A DNA stretch of 52,983 nt, taken from Woeseiaceae bacterium. Its GTDB lineage: Bacteria; Pseudomonadota; Gammaproteobacteria; Steroidobacterales; Woeseiaceae. The notes beneath the pieces are model-generated. The model searched no databases, was not told the origin of the DNA, and was given only the letters and a program-made list of their open reading frames with translations. Positions 17,392-27,231 of this stretch are shown one piece after another (the stretch's first letter is position 1; the number at the start of each line of letters is the position of its first letter). The position numbers were made by a program, and so were the translations under genes. Location of the stretch: positions 1 through 52,983 of the forward strand of contig JAQWOA010000029.1 in the NCBI GenBank assembly GCA_029246105.1, in the 5' to 3' direction.

Positions 17392-18030
17392 ATGACTCAA
17401 CATATCTACAGTCGTCGACCGACCGGCAATAGCGCAATTCCCGATACTATTTTTATTATTCTAATCATTAATGCCCTACTTTTCAGTCTTCAGCAATTCG
17501 CCCCTCAGTTCACTTTCAAGTTTCTAGCTTTGCAACCGCTGGTTAGTCCACCAGGATACATCACGCATCCGTTCATACCATGGCAATTGGTGACGTATGG
17601 ATTCTTGCATAGCACCAGTTCATTAATGCACATTATTTTCAATATGTTGATGCTTTGGATGTTTGGCCGCGATATTGAAGGACTTATGGGTGCGCATCGA
17701 TTTTTTATCTATTACATGACCTGTGTAGTCGGCGCTGGAATTGTTCAATTACTGGTTGGTGTTCTGCAAGGTGGTGGTGTACCTACGGTTGGCGCGTCAG
17801 GCGGTGTATTCGGTATATTGCTTGCTTACGGCCTGGCATTTCCTGAGCGTCGCATCATGTTGATGTTCCCACCGATTCCGATGAGAGCAAAATACTTCGT
17901 CATCATGCTTGGTATATTCGAGCTTAGCCTTGGTTTTAGTGGCGTCAAAAATGGTATAGCAAATTTCGCGCATCTCGGAGGGATGCTATTTGGTTTCTGG
18001 CTTATAAAATACTGGAGAAAACGGCGTTAG
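17392..18030 (+). CDS. Rhomboid-family intramembrane serine protease
   Basis: It cleaves transmembrane helices within the membrane. The 212-aa protein has about six hydrophobic segments. The catalytic dyad is Ser136 in GASGG and His194 in NFAHLGGM. The oxyanion-side HxxxN motif is His80/Asn84 (MHIIFNMLMLW), and the WR-type loop reads MFGRDIEGLMG. It is a short, minimal bacterial rhomboid without cytoplasmic domain. Its end converges closely (27 nt) with the AGE epimerase gene. Substrates cannot be inferred. Confidence 0.94.
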   Translation: MTQHIYSRRPTGNSAIPDTIFIILIINALLFSLQQFAPQFTFKFLALQPLVSPPGYITHPFIPWQLVTYGFLHSTSSLMHIIFNMLMLWMFGRDIEGLMGAHRFFIYYMTCVVGAGIVQLLVGVLQGGGVPTVGASGGVFGILLAYGLAFPERRIMLMFPPIPMRAKYFVIMLGIFELSLGFSGVKNGIANFAHLGGMLFGFWLIKYWRKRR

Positions 18031-18057
18031 CAAATCTTAGGTATGGTCTTGTTACAT

Positions 18058-19260
18058 TTATTTTTGTGAACGCAGTACCTCATAACATGCGCCCATAGTG
18101 TGATAATCGGTTTTTCCAGCCGGAGATTTTTTATTGTCATATTTCTGGTTATCCCGTGTCAGTATTCGATACCAAGCTCCATACTGATGATCGACCATAT
18201 GTTTCCAACTGTATTCCCAGATTCGACGGTACCAGTCGTGGTAAATTTTTTCATCTGTAGCTTTTGCCAATAGAGCAGCAGCGGCAAAACTTTCGGCTTG
18301 CACCCAGAAATATTTATCATCATCGCAAATCCCCCCCTTAGGAGAGAAGCCATAACAAATACCACCATATTCATCGTCCCAGGCTTTATTCAGAGCGGTA
18401 TCGAATAATTCTCGTGCTCGCTCAAGATGCCAAGCAGCTGGTTGATAGCGATATAAAATTAGTAGTAACTTAGCCCACTCGACTTGATGCCCGGGCTGGA
18501 ATCCCCAAGGGCGAAATAGATGCTTAGGGTCATTCTTATTATATTCCCAGTCAATTTCCCAGTTACGCTTATAATGCTCCCAGATCAATCCATCCGCTTT
18601 TGCGGCCTGCCTAAGCGTAATATTATTTGCCAATTTGGCTGCGCGTTTCAGGTAGCGTGTTTCTTGTGTTGCTTCAAAGGCCCATAACATCGCCTCACAA
18701 GAGTGCATGTTGGCATTCTGACCACGATAAGAATTTATGATACTGAAATTTGCATTGGCCTCGTCTGCATAAAGCTCAAATTCTTTATCCCAGAAGTGCG
18801 TTTCCATTAAATTCCATGCTTTTTCTATAATTTTATACCCTTCCTTGACGCCAGCTAGTACTGCGGTTGAACCAGCAATAATGACAAATGCAAGGCCGTA
18901 ACAGTGATTAGTTGCATCCAGAATCGTATTTTTATCTCGCAGCCAAACATAACCACCTGTTGTTTGTTGATAATGCCATTGCTCAAGGTAATTCAACCCA
19001 TGATGGACCCATTCTTTGTATTTGGGTTGGTTGAAGTAGCGTGCGGCCATCGCATAATTGAAAACAAAGCGAGTGCTACTCACAAGGTGACGTGTAGATG
19101 TATCGTAGACCGTTCCGTCGTCACGAAAATGCTGAAAAAAGCCACCGGTTTCATCGTAAACCCGAGGTTCATAGAAAGCGAGGGTATCGCGGATATGTTT
19201 TTCAAGAAAACTACTACTAGAGGAATTCGGTTTTTGATTCACGTCATAACCTGCAGTCAT
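18058..19260 (-). CDS. AGE-family sugar epimerase/isomerase
   Basis: This 400-aa protein has the (alpha/alpha)6-barrel N-acylglucosamine 2-epimerase family pattern. Recognisable segments are GGFFQHFRDDG near the start, TRHLVSSTRFVFNYAMA, NMHSCEAMLWAFEAT, FRPWGFQPGHQVEWAKLLL, KYFWVQAESFAAAALL and a C-terminal YHTMGACYEVLR. This combination resembles the mannose-isomerase/cellobiose-epimerase side of the family rather than the renin-binding GlcNAc epimerases, but the exact sugar cannot be called. It starts 12 nt after the upstream Gfo/Idh gene, so the two form an operon and probably act on the same sugar or sugar acid. Confidence 0.88.
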   Translation of the reverse strand: MTAGYDVNQKPNSSSSSFLEKHIRDTLAFYEPRVYDETGGFFQHFRDDGTVYDTSTRHLVSSTRFVFNYAMAARYFNQPKYKEWVHHGLNYLEQWHYQQTTGGYVWLRDKNTILDATNHCYGLAFVIIAGSTAVLAGVKEGYKIIEKAWNLMETHFWDKEFELYADEANANFSIINSYRGQNANMHSCEAMLWAFEATQETRYLKRAAKLANNITLRQAAKADGLIWEHYKRNWEIDWEYNKNDPKHLFRPWGFQPGHQVEWAKLLLILYRYQPAAWHLERARELFDTALNKAWDDEYGGICYGFSPKGGICDDDKYFWVQAESFAAAALLAKATDEKIYHDWYRRIWEYSWKHMVDHQYGAWYRILTRDNQKYDNKKSPAGKTDYHTMGACYEVLRSQK

Positions 19261-19272
19261 TTGCCGAAATAC

Positions 19273-20271
19273 CTAAATTTCGATTCGATTTCCTGTCCGT
19301 GCTGATTCAAGGCAGGCTAAAGCTGCAGCCAGCGATCGCTCGCCATCTTCACCTGAACAACCAGGCTCACCCTGCCCTTGGATTGCATCGATAAAAAGAT
19401 AAATAGTTTTATCATCGATAGAGTGTTGTGTCAGCTCAAACTGCTGCTCACCCTCTGCATTTTTTAGAATAACCGGATCACTGAGTTCTCGTCCCAATAC
19501 ATTATTGATTATCAAAGAGCCTTCACTGCCATGAACCTCAATACCATTATCGGCGTATCTTGTTGTGAACGCAGTATGCACTTGTGCGATGAGATCATTA
19601 TCAAAACGAAATACGGCCATATTGCCATCTTCAACCATGTCATGGGTTGCCAATCCGGCATGCTGTGACAGGCTTACAACTTCCGTTGGTTCAGCGTTTA
19701 ATACGCATCGCAACATATCGATGTCATGCACAACGATATCCAGCACTACACCAGCACCGGCGCTAGGATTATTGAGCCGCCAACCCTGAAGATAGTCAGG
19801 AAGGTAAACAGCATGGAAGACGCGTGCTGCAAGTGGTTTTCCAATTGCACCTTCAGAGATCAGTGCACGCATTTTGCAAATGCCATCTCCCACGCGCAGT
19901 TGATGATTAGTCGCTAGCACTACGCCTGCTTCGTGACATGCAGTAATCATTTCCTGGGATTCATTAAGGTTCATCGCCAACGGTTTTTCACACAGTATGT
20001 GTTTTCCCGCTTTTGCTGCTGCTAACACTTGTTGGTGATGTAATTCATTGGTGGTGCTTATATAAACTGCATGAACATCGGTATCTGCTAGTAATTCAGT
20101 TAGTGAACTTGCTGCATGAGGGATATTATTTTCTGCCGCATAAGTCTTGCCACGTTCGGGGTTACTGCTGAATACGCTGACGACTTCACATTCTGGATGA
20201 TTTCGCATCGCTGGTATCATCGTATCTCGTGCAATACGGCTTGCACCTATCAGGCCGATGCCAATAGTCAT
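19273..20271 (-). CDS. Gfo/Idh/MocA-family NAD(P)-dependent oxidoreductase
   Basis: This 332-aa sugar or inositol dehydrogenase-like protein has an N-terminal Rossmann domain starting IGIGLIGASRIARDTM. The conserved lysine is in HILCEKPLAMN (about residues 91-101), and the C-terminal alpha/beta domain covers about 125-332. GAGVVLDIVVHDIDMLRCVL contains the catalytic-region Asp/His pair typical of the family. The family uses NAD(P)H to oxidise or reduce carbohydrate hydroxyls; substrate unknown. It leads a two-gene operon with the AGE epimerase. It is divergent from the DUF1479 gene across a 113-nt AT-rich gap that must carry both promoters. Confidence 0.92.
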   Translation of the reverse strand: MTIGIGLIGASRIARDTMIPAMRNHPECEVVSVFSSNPERGKTYAAENNIPHAASSLTELLADTDVHAVYISTTNELHHQQVLAAAKAGKHILCEKPLAMNLNESQEMITACHEAGVVLATNHQLRVGDGICKMRALISEGAIGKPLAARVFHAVYLPDYLQGWRLNNPSAGAGVVLDIVVHDIDMLRCVLNAEPTEVVSLSQHAGLATHDMVEDGNMAVFRFDNDLIAQVHTAFTTRYADNGIEVHGSEGSLIINNVLGRELSDPVILKNAEGEQQFELTQHSIDDKTIYLFIDAIQGQGEPGCSGEDGERSLAAALACLESARTGNRIEI

Positions 20272-20384
20272 AGAAAAATCCTTTTTTAGATTTTAGAATA
20301 AATAATAACGTATGTTATATGTATTAGTATGTGATTATTGTCTAGTTTAAGTATTTAGTATTATTTTTTTGGAGGCACTCAAAG

Positions 20385-21641
20385 ATGGGTTTGGAGGTAG
20401 ATGATATAAAAACTGAGATAGTTAATTCAAAAAAACTACTCAGGCAAAACGGTATCAACTATACAGAGGTCTTTAAAGACATGAGTGCTTCTCTGAAGCA
20501 GGAAATTGAAGAAATCAAGGCTCTGAGAGATAACGGGTTATCAGTAATACCTGAAATTAATTTCAAATCATTGAGTGACGAGGGATTTAGCGACGACGAT
20601 AGGGCTCTCGTTAAAAAACGTGGCTGTGTAATTATTCGGAATACATTTGAATCTTCGCTCGCGCAGGACTGGAATGAAGAACTAGGGAGCTATATTAAGG
20701 AAGTCGGTTATTACGAAAATCCCGATAAAGGCCTCGATAAATACTTTTCTTCACTTCAGAAGGGTAAATATCACCATCCACAGATTTTCAGTGTGTACTG
20801 GTCAAAGCCACAGATTCAGGCACGCCAACATGAAAATCTGGCCATAGTAAGAAGATTTTTGAACAGCTTATGGAAAAACCATGTTGATGGTAAGCCTGTA
20901 TTTGATCCAAACCGGGAATGTACTTATGCGGACCGAACTCGCAGACGTGAACCGGGTGACAATTCATTGGGGATCAAACCGCATGTTGATGGCGGTTCTG
21001 TTGAGCGCTGGTTGAAAAGTTCTGGTTTTCAATCGGTATATCGACATTTACTGGATGGTAATTGGGAAAACTATAACCCATTCGATGCTGCTTATCGTAA
21101 CGAAACCAGCCAGATTGCATCACCGGCAGTTTGTAGTATGTTTCGCACCTTTCAGGGCTGGATTGCTTTGAGTTCACAAGGTCCAGGCGATGGAACTCTG
21201 CAATTAATACCTAGTACGCGTGTTCTAGGCTGGATGATTTTACGTGCCCTGCAGGATGATGTGCCGGAGGACGAATTATGTGGCGCGCAGCCTGGACGTG
21301 CCTTGTCCTGTGATCCTGAATGGCACGGTCTAGCATTGGAAGGTTTATGTACTATTCCGAAAATGCAGGTAGGCGATAGTATCTGGTGGCATGGGGATAC
21401 GGTTCATGCGGTTGAGGATGAGCATAAAGGAAAGGAATCTAGCAATGTTATCTATGTAGGTGCAGCACCCTATTGTAAGAAGAATGTGAGTTTTCTGGAT
21501 GCGCAGGCTAAGAGTTTTATGTTAGGTGAAAGTTCACCAGACTTTGCACCTGAAAATTATGAGCTGGATTTCGAAGGTCGGGCGCGGATCAGCGACCTTA
21601 GCGAGCTCGGTAAGAAGCAGATGGGTCTCGAGGCTTGGTAA
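20385..21641 (+). CDS. DUF1479 (YbiU-like) protein, probable Fe(II)/2-oxoglutarate-type oxygenase
   Basis: This 418-aa cytoplasmic protein belongs to the YbiU/DUF1479 family. Possible metal ligands are His200 and Asp202 in GIKPHVDGGSVERW and His336 or His341 in WWHGDTVHAVE. That HxD...H pattern, with a jelly-roll-like spacing, suggests a non-heme iron oxygenase. The segment FRTFQGWIALSSQGPGDGTLQLIPS lies between the two halves. It starts at ATG 9 nt after a clear GGAGG. It is divergent from the Gfo/Idh and AGE genes, so a role in the same sugar-related pathway is possible. The reaction is unknown; the metal assignment is my inference from motifs. Confidence 0.85.
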   Translation: MGLEVDDIKTEIVNSKKLLRQNGINYTEVFKDMSASLKQEIEEIKALRDNGLSVIPEINFKSLSDEGFSDDDRALVKKRGCVIIRNTFESSLAQDWNEELGSYIKEVGYYENPDKGLDKYFSSLQKGKYHHPQIFSVYWSKPQIQARQHENLAIVRRFLNSLWKNHVDGKPVFDPNRECTYADRTRRREPGDNSLGIKPHVDGGSVERWLKSSGFQSVYRHLLDGNWENYNPFDAAYRNETSQIASPAVCSMFRTFQGWIALSSQGPGDGTLQLIPSTRVLGWMILRALQDDVPEDELCGAQPGRALSCDPEWHGLALEGLCTIPKMQVGDSIWWHGDTVHAVEDEHKGKESSNVIYVGAAPYCKKNVSFLDAQAKSFMLGESSPDFAPENYELDFEGRARISDLSELGKKQMGLEAW

Positions 21642-21681
21642 GTTTGGGACTATAACAACTAATACATGGTAAAAAGAGAGC

Positions 21682-22257
21682 ATGGCCCGAATCGCATTAA
21701 TACTTTTCGCCATCTTAAGTAGTGCTGCACTTATGGCAGAAATTTTGCAATCTCTTGAAGTCAGGCATGAGGGAAGACATTACCATTTGGTATCCGAGAG
21801 TTATTTGAGTGCACCCATAGAAGAGGTATTCAAGGTATTAGTTGATTATGAACAGTTTGAAAAAATCTAAAGCATTTTTACAGATGCTGGATATATGGAT
21901 CCAAATTCTAATGGCGATTCGGTGGTTTATACGACCATAAGAGGTTGTGTTCTATTTTTTTGTAAAAGCTTTCATCGCATAGAGCGACTTGAATTAAGCC
22001 CACCTGTTTTTATTCGTGCCACTGTTTTGCCAGAGCAAAGTGATTTCCTATATTCGGTTTCCGAGTGGGAACTGGAATCTAGAAATGGTGGAACTTTTAT
22101 TAGATATTCTATGGAAATGGAACCGGATTTTTGGGTGCCTCCCGTCATTGGGCCCTGGGCAATAAAGATGCGTTTGGAGCGCGACGCCCGTCCGGCGTTA
22201 GATAGGCTTGAAAGTGCAGCCCAGGAGAACACTACAGTAAGCACAGCACTGAAGTAA
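21682..22257 (+). pseudogene. SRPBCC (START/polyketide-cyclase-like) secreted protein interrupted by an in-frame stop
   Basis: The frame encodes a signal peptide (ARIALILFAILSSAALMAEI) and a START-like ligand-binding fold. After 62 codons it hits TAA at 21868-21870 in YEQFEKI*SIFTDAGY. The same frame continues without any shift for another 129 codons to the natural end, with family-like sequence GCVLFFCKSFHRIERLE, SVSEWELE and MEPDFWVPPVIGPWAI. A single base change (for example TCA to TAA) explains it. It is either a recent nonsense mutation or a sequencing error. The second half has an in-frame ATG at 21895 but no ribosome site. The gene begins 40 nt after the DUF1479 stop and may share its transcript. 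Confidence 0.82.
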
Positions 22258-22580
22258 TGGAATGTAACAATACCTGCGTTGTGACTGGCTTCGTTTTGAT
22301 GGGTAAGTAATCTTGCGCTTTATGCTGATGTAACGAAGTGCGTTATGGCGATTGGTTCACAGTTCAAAATGACTCAAGACGGGCGGGTACTAGTATATAT
22401 AAAGGGTAGGGTGGCATGGTCTTATGCGTACCCTTAAGGACGAACCCCAATATATGCGGTGCAGTTACTTATCTAAAAGTAATAGTAAGTGGTCACCAAA
22501 TGGTCACCAATACATTTTGTAGAGATGAAAAGCATACCGACACGAAACTATGAAAGCGTTGGTATCAGTTGTTTTTAGGT
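22258..22580. other. Intergenic region upstream of the tRNA, with paired TGGTCACCAA repeats
   Basis: About 320 nt without a gene I can support. It contains two copies of TGGTCACCAA at 22490-22499 and 22501-22510. The position, beside the 3' end of a tRNA gene, would suit an old integration site, but no integrase fragment is recognisable. Confidence 0.45.
22490..22510. repeat. Tandem TGGTCACCAA repeat beside tRNA
   Basis: Two copies of TGGTCACCAA with an 11-nt period. The core TGGTCACCA is the same odd-centred palindrome as in the duplication at 9849-9886. Confidence 0.8.
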
Positions 22581-22657
<77 letters not shown>

Positions 22658-22663
22658 TTCATT

Positions 22664-24475
22664 TTATTCCTCGAGCAGAAAACTCCGTAGCTGATCTGAA
22701 CGTGTTGGATGGCGTAATTTACGCAGTGCTTTTGCCTCAATCTGACGAATACGCTCACGAGTCACATCAAACTGTTTTCCTACTTCCTCTAACGTATGAT
22801 CAGTATTCATATCAATACCGAAACGCATGCGGAGTACTTTTGCTTCACGAGGTGTAAGGCCAGCAAGAACTGAGTGAGTGGTTTTTTTAAGGCCTGAAGT
22901 TGTCGCATTATCGACTGGCGAGTGTACTGTCTGATCTTCGATGAAGTCACCGAGATGGGAATCTTCTTCATCGCCAATTGGTGTTTCCATTGAAATTGGC
23001 TCTTTCGCGATTTTCAATACTTTACGAACTTTATCTTCAGGCATTTCCATTCGTTCTGCCAGCTCTTCGGGCAGAGGCTCACGCCCCATTTCTTGTAGCA
23101 TTTGCCGTGATATACGATTAAGTTTGTTGATTGTTTCGATCATATGAACTGGAATCCGAATAGTTCGAGCCTGATCTGCGATAGATCGCGTAATTGCTTG
23201 GCGAATCCACCACGTTGCATATGTTGAAAACTTATAGCCGCGTCGGTATTCAAACTTGTCAACGGCTTTCATTAAACCGATATTTCCTTCCTGAATTAGA
23301 TCCAGGAATTGCAAGCCACGATTCGTATATTTCTTCGCGATGGAAATAACTAGACGTAAATTAGCTTCAACCATTTCTTTTTTAGCGCGACGAGCCTTGG
23401 CTTCACCAATCGACATTTGCCGATTAATTTCTTTGATTTCTGCAATGTTAATTTGCGTAGCCATTTCGACAGCAATGAACTTTCGCTGGCAACGGATTAT
23501 ATCGTCTTTTAGTTTGGCAAGGATTGATGAGTGTTTGCGTTTAGCGCGAATGTGTTTTTCTATCCATTCATAGTTAGTTTCATTCTTTTTAAAGCTAGAT
23601 ATGAAATCTTTACGTGGCATACCCGCATCGCGGACGCAAATTTGCATAACTGTCCGTTCCTGAGTGCGAATAATTGATACGACATCACGAAGATTACTCA
23701 CAAGAGCATCAAAAAGTTTTGGCGCGAGCTTAAGTTCCATGATTTGATCAGCCATTTCGGATAGCGCTTTAATGGTGCGCTTTTCCTTGAAGCCATACTT
23801 CTCGAGGTACTTCAAACTACGTTTGTAATGACTGCGAATAGCCTTGATACGAGCTTTCACTTCATCTGGATCAGGGCCAAGATCAATAACTTCTTCATCA
23901 TCATCTGATTTTGGTGCGGGTGGTTTAATCTCTTCAGGCTCATTCGGGTCAATAAACCCAATAACGAAATCCTGCATACGAGTTTCATCATTAAAAACCC
24001 TGTCTGCAACTTCAAGTAGCGCTTGAACAGTTGGCGGGAAACTCATCATATGATACTTGACTTGATTCAGGCCGGCCTCTATTCGTTTGGCGATCTCGAT
24101 TTCGCCCTCACGCGTCAGGAGTTCGACTGTGCCCATTTCGCGCATGTACATGCGAACTGGGTCAGTTGTCCGTCCAAATTCCGCATCGACGCTGGCGAGG
24201 GCAGCTTCCGCTTCTTCAGCACCGTCGTCGTCAGTAGCCGTTGCATCTGACAGGGTAATTGATTCAGCATCAGGTGCCTTTTCATGCACAGCAATACCCA
24301 TATCGTTAATCATATTAACTATGTCTTCGATTTGTTCCGAATCTACGATGTCATTCGGCAAGTGGTCATTGACTTCCGCATATGTCAAATAGCCTTGTTC
24401 CTTGCCGCGGGCAATTAATTCTCTTAGTTGCTGTGCTTGCTTGCCGCCTACAGCTACCTTACTTTTTTCGGTCAA
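22664..24475 (-). CDS. rpoD: RNA polymerase primary sigma factor RpoD (sigma-70)
   Basis: This is the housekeeping sigma factor that directs RNA polymerase to -35/-10 promoters. The 603-aa protein has region 1.1 (residues about 10-75), an acidic linker, and region 1.2 ([21 protein letters not shown]). The non-conserved region of about 230 residues that is typical of proteobacterial sigma-70 follows. Region 2 has [57 protein letters not shown] (cited by position, about 365-420), then region 3 and region 4.2 with [20 protein letters not shown]. It follows dnaG by 88 nt, the classical order. Confidence 0.98.
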   Translation of the reverse strand: MTEKSKVAVGGKQAQQLRELIARGKEQGYLTYAEVNDHLPNDIVDSEQIEDIVNMINDMGIAVHEKAPDAESITLSDATATDDDGAEEAEAALASVDAEFGRTTDPVRMYMREMGTVELLTREGEIEIAKRIEAGLNQVKYHMMSFPPTVQALLEVADRVFNDETRMQDFVIGFIDPNEPEEIKPPAPKSDDDEEVIDLGPDPDEVKARIKAIRSHYKRSLKYLEKYGFKEKRTIKALSEMADQIMELKLAPKLFDALVSNLRDVVSIIRTQERTVMQICVRDAGMPRKDFISSFKKNETNYEWIEKHIRAKRKHSSILAKLKDDIIRCQRKFIAVEMATQINIAEIKEINRQMSIGEAKARRAKKEMVEANLRLVISIAKKYTNRGLQFLDLIQEGNIGLMKAVDKFEYRRGYKFSTYATWWIRQAITRSIADQARTIRIPVHMIETINKLNRISRQMLQEMGREPLPEELAERMEMPEDKVRKVLKIAKEPISMETPIGDEEDSHLGDFIEDQTVHSPVDNATTSGLKKTTHSVLAGLTPREAKVLRMRFGIDMNTDHTLEEVGKQFDVTRERIRQIEAKALRKLRHPTRSDQLRSFLLEE

Positions 24476-24563
24476 GACAAAACCCCTACGATTATAAGAT
24501 AAAAACGAATAATGTTACTCTTTTCAAAGAATGTGATCTACTTATTTTCATATAATCAGCACG

Positions 24564-26309
24564 TTAGCGCTGTCGCTTCAGCTCTGATTTTTCGTCGTCA
24601 CTCAGGCCTTCAAATCTTTGTTTCTCGATTAAGAATTGAATTCTTTCCTTGCGACCAGCCAGCACTAGCTGTTCCAGGCATTCCTCAAGCTCTGCGACAG
24701 CATTAAATTTTTCGTCAATCGGAATATTTGCAGCAGCCAGTTTATTCAGATGTTGGCCTTGTTCATCATGTCGCCAGCGCTCTAACAGTCCAGCAGTCGT
24801 TATAGTGGGCTCAGATTGTGTGGCTTTAATGAGAGCGAGCAATAAATTAACTCCTACCCTTTTTGAGTCGACCAATTTTTCTATATTAAGTTTCGCTCCA
24901 GCCTCTGGATGATTTAAAATCAAGGTTATCGCTCGTCGAACGACAGAAAGTCCAGCGCTGGCTCTTGGCTCCTGCTGATTCTTTATACGGCGCTGCTCTG
25001 CAATCTGTGATGAATTATTATTTTTCTGATTTGTTGCCATCATCATGTTGAGTTTTTGCCCCGTTAGCCCAACGGCTGCAGCAAGGCTTTCAATTAATAA
25101 TTCTCGATAAACTCCGGTCGGTAATTTTTTAATAAGTGGGGAAGCCATTTCAGCGAGTTTTGCTCGGCCATCTATTGTAGTCATATCCACTTGAGAGCTA
25201 AGCTCATGTATCAGAAACTCAGATAGTGGCAATCCCGAATCTATCAGCTTCATAAACTCGGCGGTGCCATTCTCATTAACGAAAGAGTCTGGGTCATGGC
25301 CGTTTGGCAGAAAAACAAATCGAATTTGCCTTCCTTCGCGGATTTGCGGCAATGCATTTTCAAGCGCTCGCCAGGCAGCTTTTTTTCCAGCATTATCACC
25401 ATCAAATGCAAAATAGATGTTTTCTGTCAGCCGAAATAATTTATTCAGATGATCATTAGTGGTTGCGGTACCCAAAGTTGCGACGGCAAAATCGATGCCA
25501 TGTCTTGCCAGCGCTACAGTGTCCATATAACCCTCCACCACAACTAGACGCTCGATGTGCCTGAGTGCCTGACGGGCTTCATAAAGGCCATAGAGCTCAC
25601 GCCCCTTGTGAAACAGAACTGTTTCAGGAGAATTCATGTATTTGGGTTCGTCATTTCCCATTATCCGGCCACCAAAGCCAATTGTACGGCCACGAGTATC
25701 TCGAATTGGGAAAATGATGCGATCTCGAAAGCGGTCGTAATACTTGCCGTTATCTTTGCGAACAATGAGTCCGCTCGCTAGTAGCCTTTCTTCTGCTTCT
25801 TTGGACTTACCAAAACCATCTAGAACATTGCTCCAACCATCGGGTGCAAAGCCAATACCAAAGCGCTTCGCAGTTGGACCATCAATCCCCCTGTTCTTTA
25901 AATACTCAATCGCTGCTGGTGTTTTTTTAAGGCATGATTGCCAGTGACGTGTTATGGAATCCATGAGCGAGAATAGCTCATCATAGCGCTGCACAGGCTG
26001 ATCACTTTCATTCCGCGGAACCTCCATGCCCATAGAGCTCGCGAGGGTTTCGATAGCATCGATAAAGCTCATGTGATTAAATTCCATAAGGAATCCGATT
26101 GCAGTCCCATTGGCGCCGCAACCAAAGCAATGGTAGAAGCCTTTACTCGGGCTAACGGTAAACGACGGTGTTTTCTCATCGTGGAATGGACAACAGGCCT
26201 TGAACTCACGCCCAGCTTTTTTTAGCTGGATATGGCGACCCACAACCTCGACAATATCTGCTCTAGTGATCAGATCATCAATAAAATCTTGAGGAATTAA
26301 TCCTGCCAT
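24564..26309 (-). CDS. dnaG: DNA primase DnaG
   Basis: It synthesises RNA primers for lagging-strand replication. The 581-aa protein has an N-terminal CHC2 zinc finger (Cys40, His43, Cys61, Cys64 in CCPFHDEKTPSF...FYHCFGCG). A TOPRIM catalytic core follows, with VVEGYMDTVAL and AFDGDNAGKKAAWRA, where the Glu and the DGD aspartates bind metal. The C-terminal DnaB-interacting domain covers roughly residues 440-581. It stands between yqeY and rpoD, the standard macromolecular-synthesis order. The intergenic gaps on either side are about 90-120 nt. Confidence 0.97.
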   Translation of the reverse strand: MAGLIPQDFIDDLITRADIVEVVGRHIQLKKAGREFKACCPFHDEKTPSFTVSPSKGFYHCFGCGANGTAIGFLMEFNHMSFIDAIETLASSMGMEVPRNESDQPVQRYDELFSLMDSITRHWQSCLKKTPAAIEYLKNRGIDGPTAKRFGIGFAPDGWSNVLDGFGKSKEAEERLLASGLIVRKDNGKYYDRFRDRIIFPIRDTRGRTIGFGGRIMGNDEPKYMNSPETVLFHKGRELYGLYEARQALRHIERLVVVEGYMDTVALARHGIDFAVATLGTATTNDHLNKLFRLTENIYFAFDGDNAGKKAAWRALENALPQIREGRQIRFVFLPNGHDPDSFVNENGTAEFMKLIDSGLPLSEFLIHELSSQVDMTTIDGRAKLAEMASPLIKKLPTGVYRELLIESLAAAVGLTGQKLNMMMATNQKNNNSSQIAEQRRIKNQQEPRASAGLSVVRRAITLILNHPEAGAKLNIEKLVDSKRVGVNLLLALIKATQSEPTITTAGLLERWRHDEQGQHLNKLAAANIPIDEKFNAVAELEECLEQLVLAGRKERIQFLIEKQRFEGLSDDEKSELKRQR

Positions 26310-26428
26310 ATGAATTTAAATTTCACTTAGTTACCCGTGAGTCTTAGAGGTTTTATTATTATATGAAGCATAGCCTAATGTTGAGGTTTTGCTAGAGCGC
26401 AAAAAATACACCAGTCTGCGAGGGTAGT

Positions 26429-26878
26429 TTAGTTGGAGTTTAGCCGCTTTTTTATTAAAGCGCTGACAGCACCCATATCGGCTCTACCAGATGCCTTTGC
26501 TTTGATCTGCCCCATAACCTTACCCATATCACGAATATTATTTGCGCCTGTCACCTGAATGACTTCATCGATCATGATGGTTAGCTCATTGGTTGATAAT
26601 TGCGCTGGAAGATATTCATTAAGAATTACGATTTCGGCGCGCTCAATAGCAGCGAGATCTTTTCGATTTCCTTGCTCGAATTGCTTAACTGAATCACGTC
26701 GCTGTTTAACCATTTTGGTTAATACGCCAAGAACGGTGGACTCGTCAGTTTCTTTTCGCTCATCAACTTCAATTTGTTTGATAGCAGCAAGAATGAGGCG
26801 TATTACTCTCAACCGGTCTTTCTTGCCGGCCTTCATGGCAGACTTCATATCTTCCATGATTTGATTTTTAAGGGATAT
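26429..26878 (-). CDS. GatB/YqeY domain protein
   Basis: This small protein carries the YqeY fold that is related to the tail of GatB, the amidotransferase tRNA-binding subunit; its function is not established. The body, from SLKNQIMEDMKSAMKAGKKDRLRVIR to the final RADMGAVSALIKKRLN, matches the family along its full ~149 residues. Relatives start MSLKNQ. Here that position is an ATA codon (26876-26878), with no ATG before ATG 26857. The ATGs at 26927 and 26929 would overlap the rpsU end. So either a rare ATA (or neighbouring ATC) start is used, or translation begins at 26857. A GAGG sits 14 nt before the ATA. It lies between rpsU and dnaG, a common arrangement in Proteobacteria. Confidence 0.88.
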   Translation of the reverse strand: MSLKNQIMEDMKSAMKAGKKDRLRVIRLILAAIKQIEVDERKETDESTVLGVLTKMVKQRRDSVKQFEQGNRKDLAAIERAEIVILNEYLPAQLSTNELTIMIDEVIQVTGANNIRDMGKVMGQIKAKASGRADMGAVSALIKKRLNSN

Positions 26879-26900
26879 TGCGATGCAGCGAACCTCAGAT

Positions 26901-27116
26901 TTAATACAAGCGTGTGCGCCTGGCATCATCGCGAGATATTTTTTTCAGGTGGCGCTTTACGGCTGCGGCTTTCTTACGCTTACGCTCTTGTGTTGGTTTT
27001 TCATAGAATTCACGACGACGTAATTCAGTAAGAATTCCCGCCTTTTCACAGGCGCGCTTAAAACGACGCAGTGCAGCATCAAAATACTCGTTCTCTTTTA
27101 ATCGAACGCTTGGCAT
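26901..27116 (-). CDS. rpsU: 30S ribosomal protein S21
   Basis: This small basic 71-aa protein of the 30S subunit helps base-pairing of the Shine-Dalgarno sequence with 16S r[31 protein letters not shown] and [21 protein letters not shown] are standard S21. It heads the rpsU-yqeY-dnaG-rpoD cluster and is divergent from tsaD across 115 nt. Confidence 0.98.
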   Translation of the reverse strand: MPSVRLKENEYFDAALRRFKRACEKAGILTELRRREFYEKPTQERKRKKAAAVKRHLKKISRDDARRTRLY

Positions 27117-27231
27117 TGTTTAAGTATTCCGTCCAAATATAAATAAACCCGGCACATGGCCAGGACTCGGTCGCGAATGGTAACCTCACATTTGGCGGTT
27201 TGCAAAGGGTTCAGGTTATTATTTACCTACT

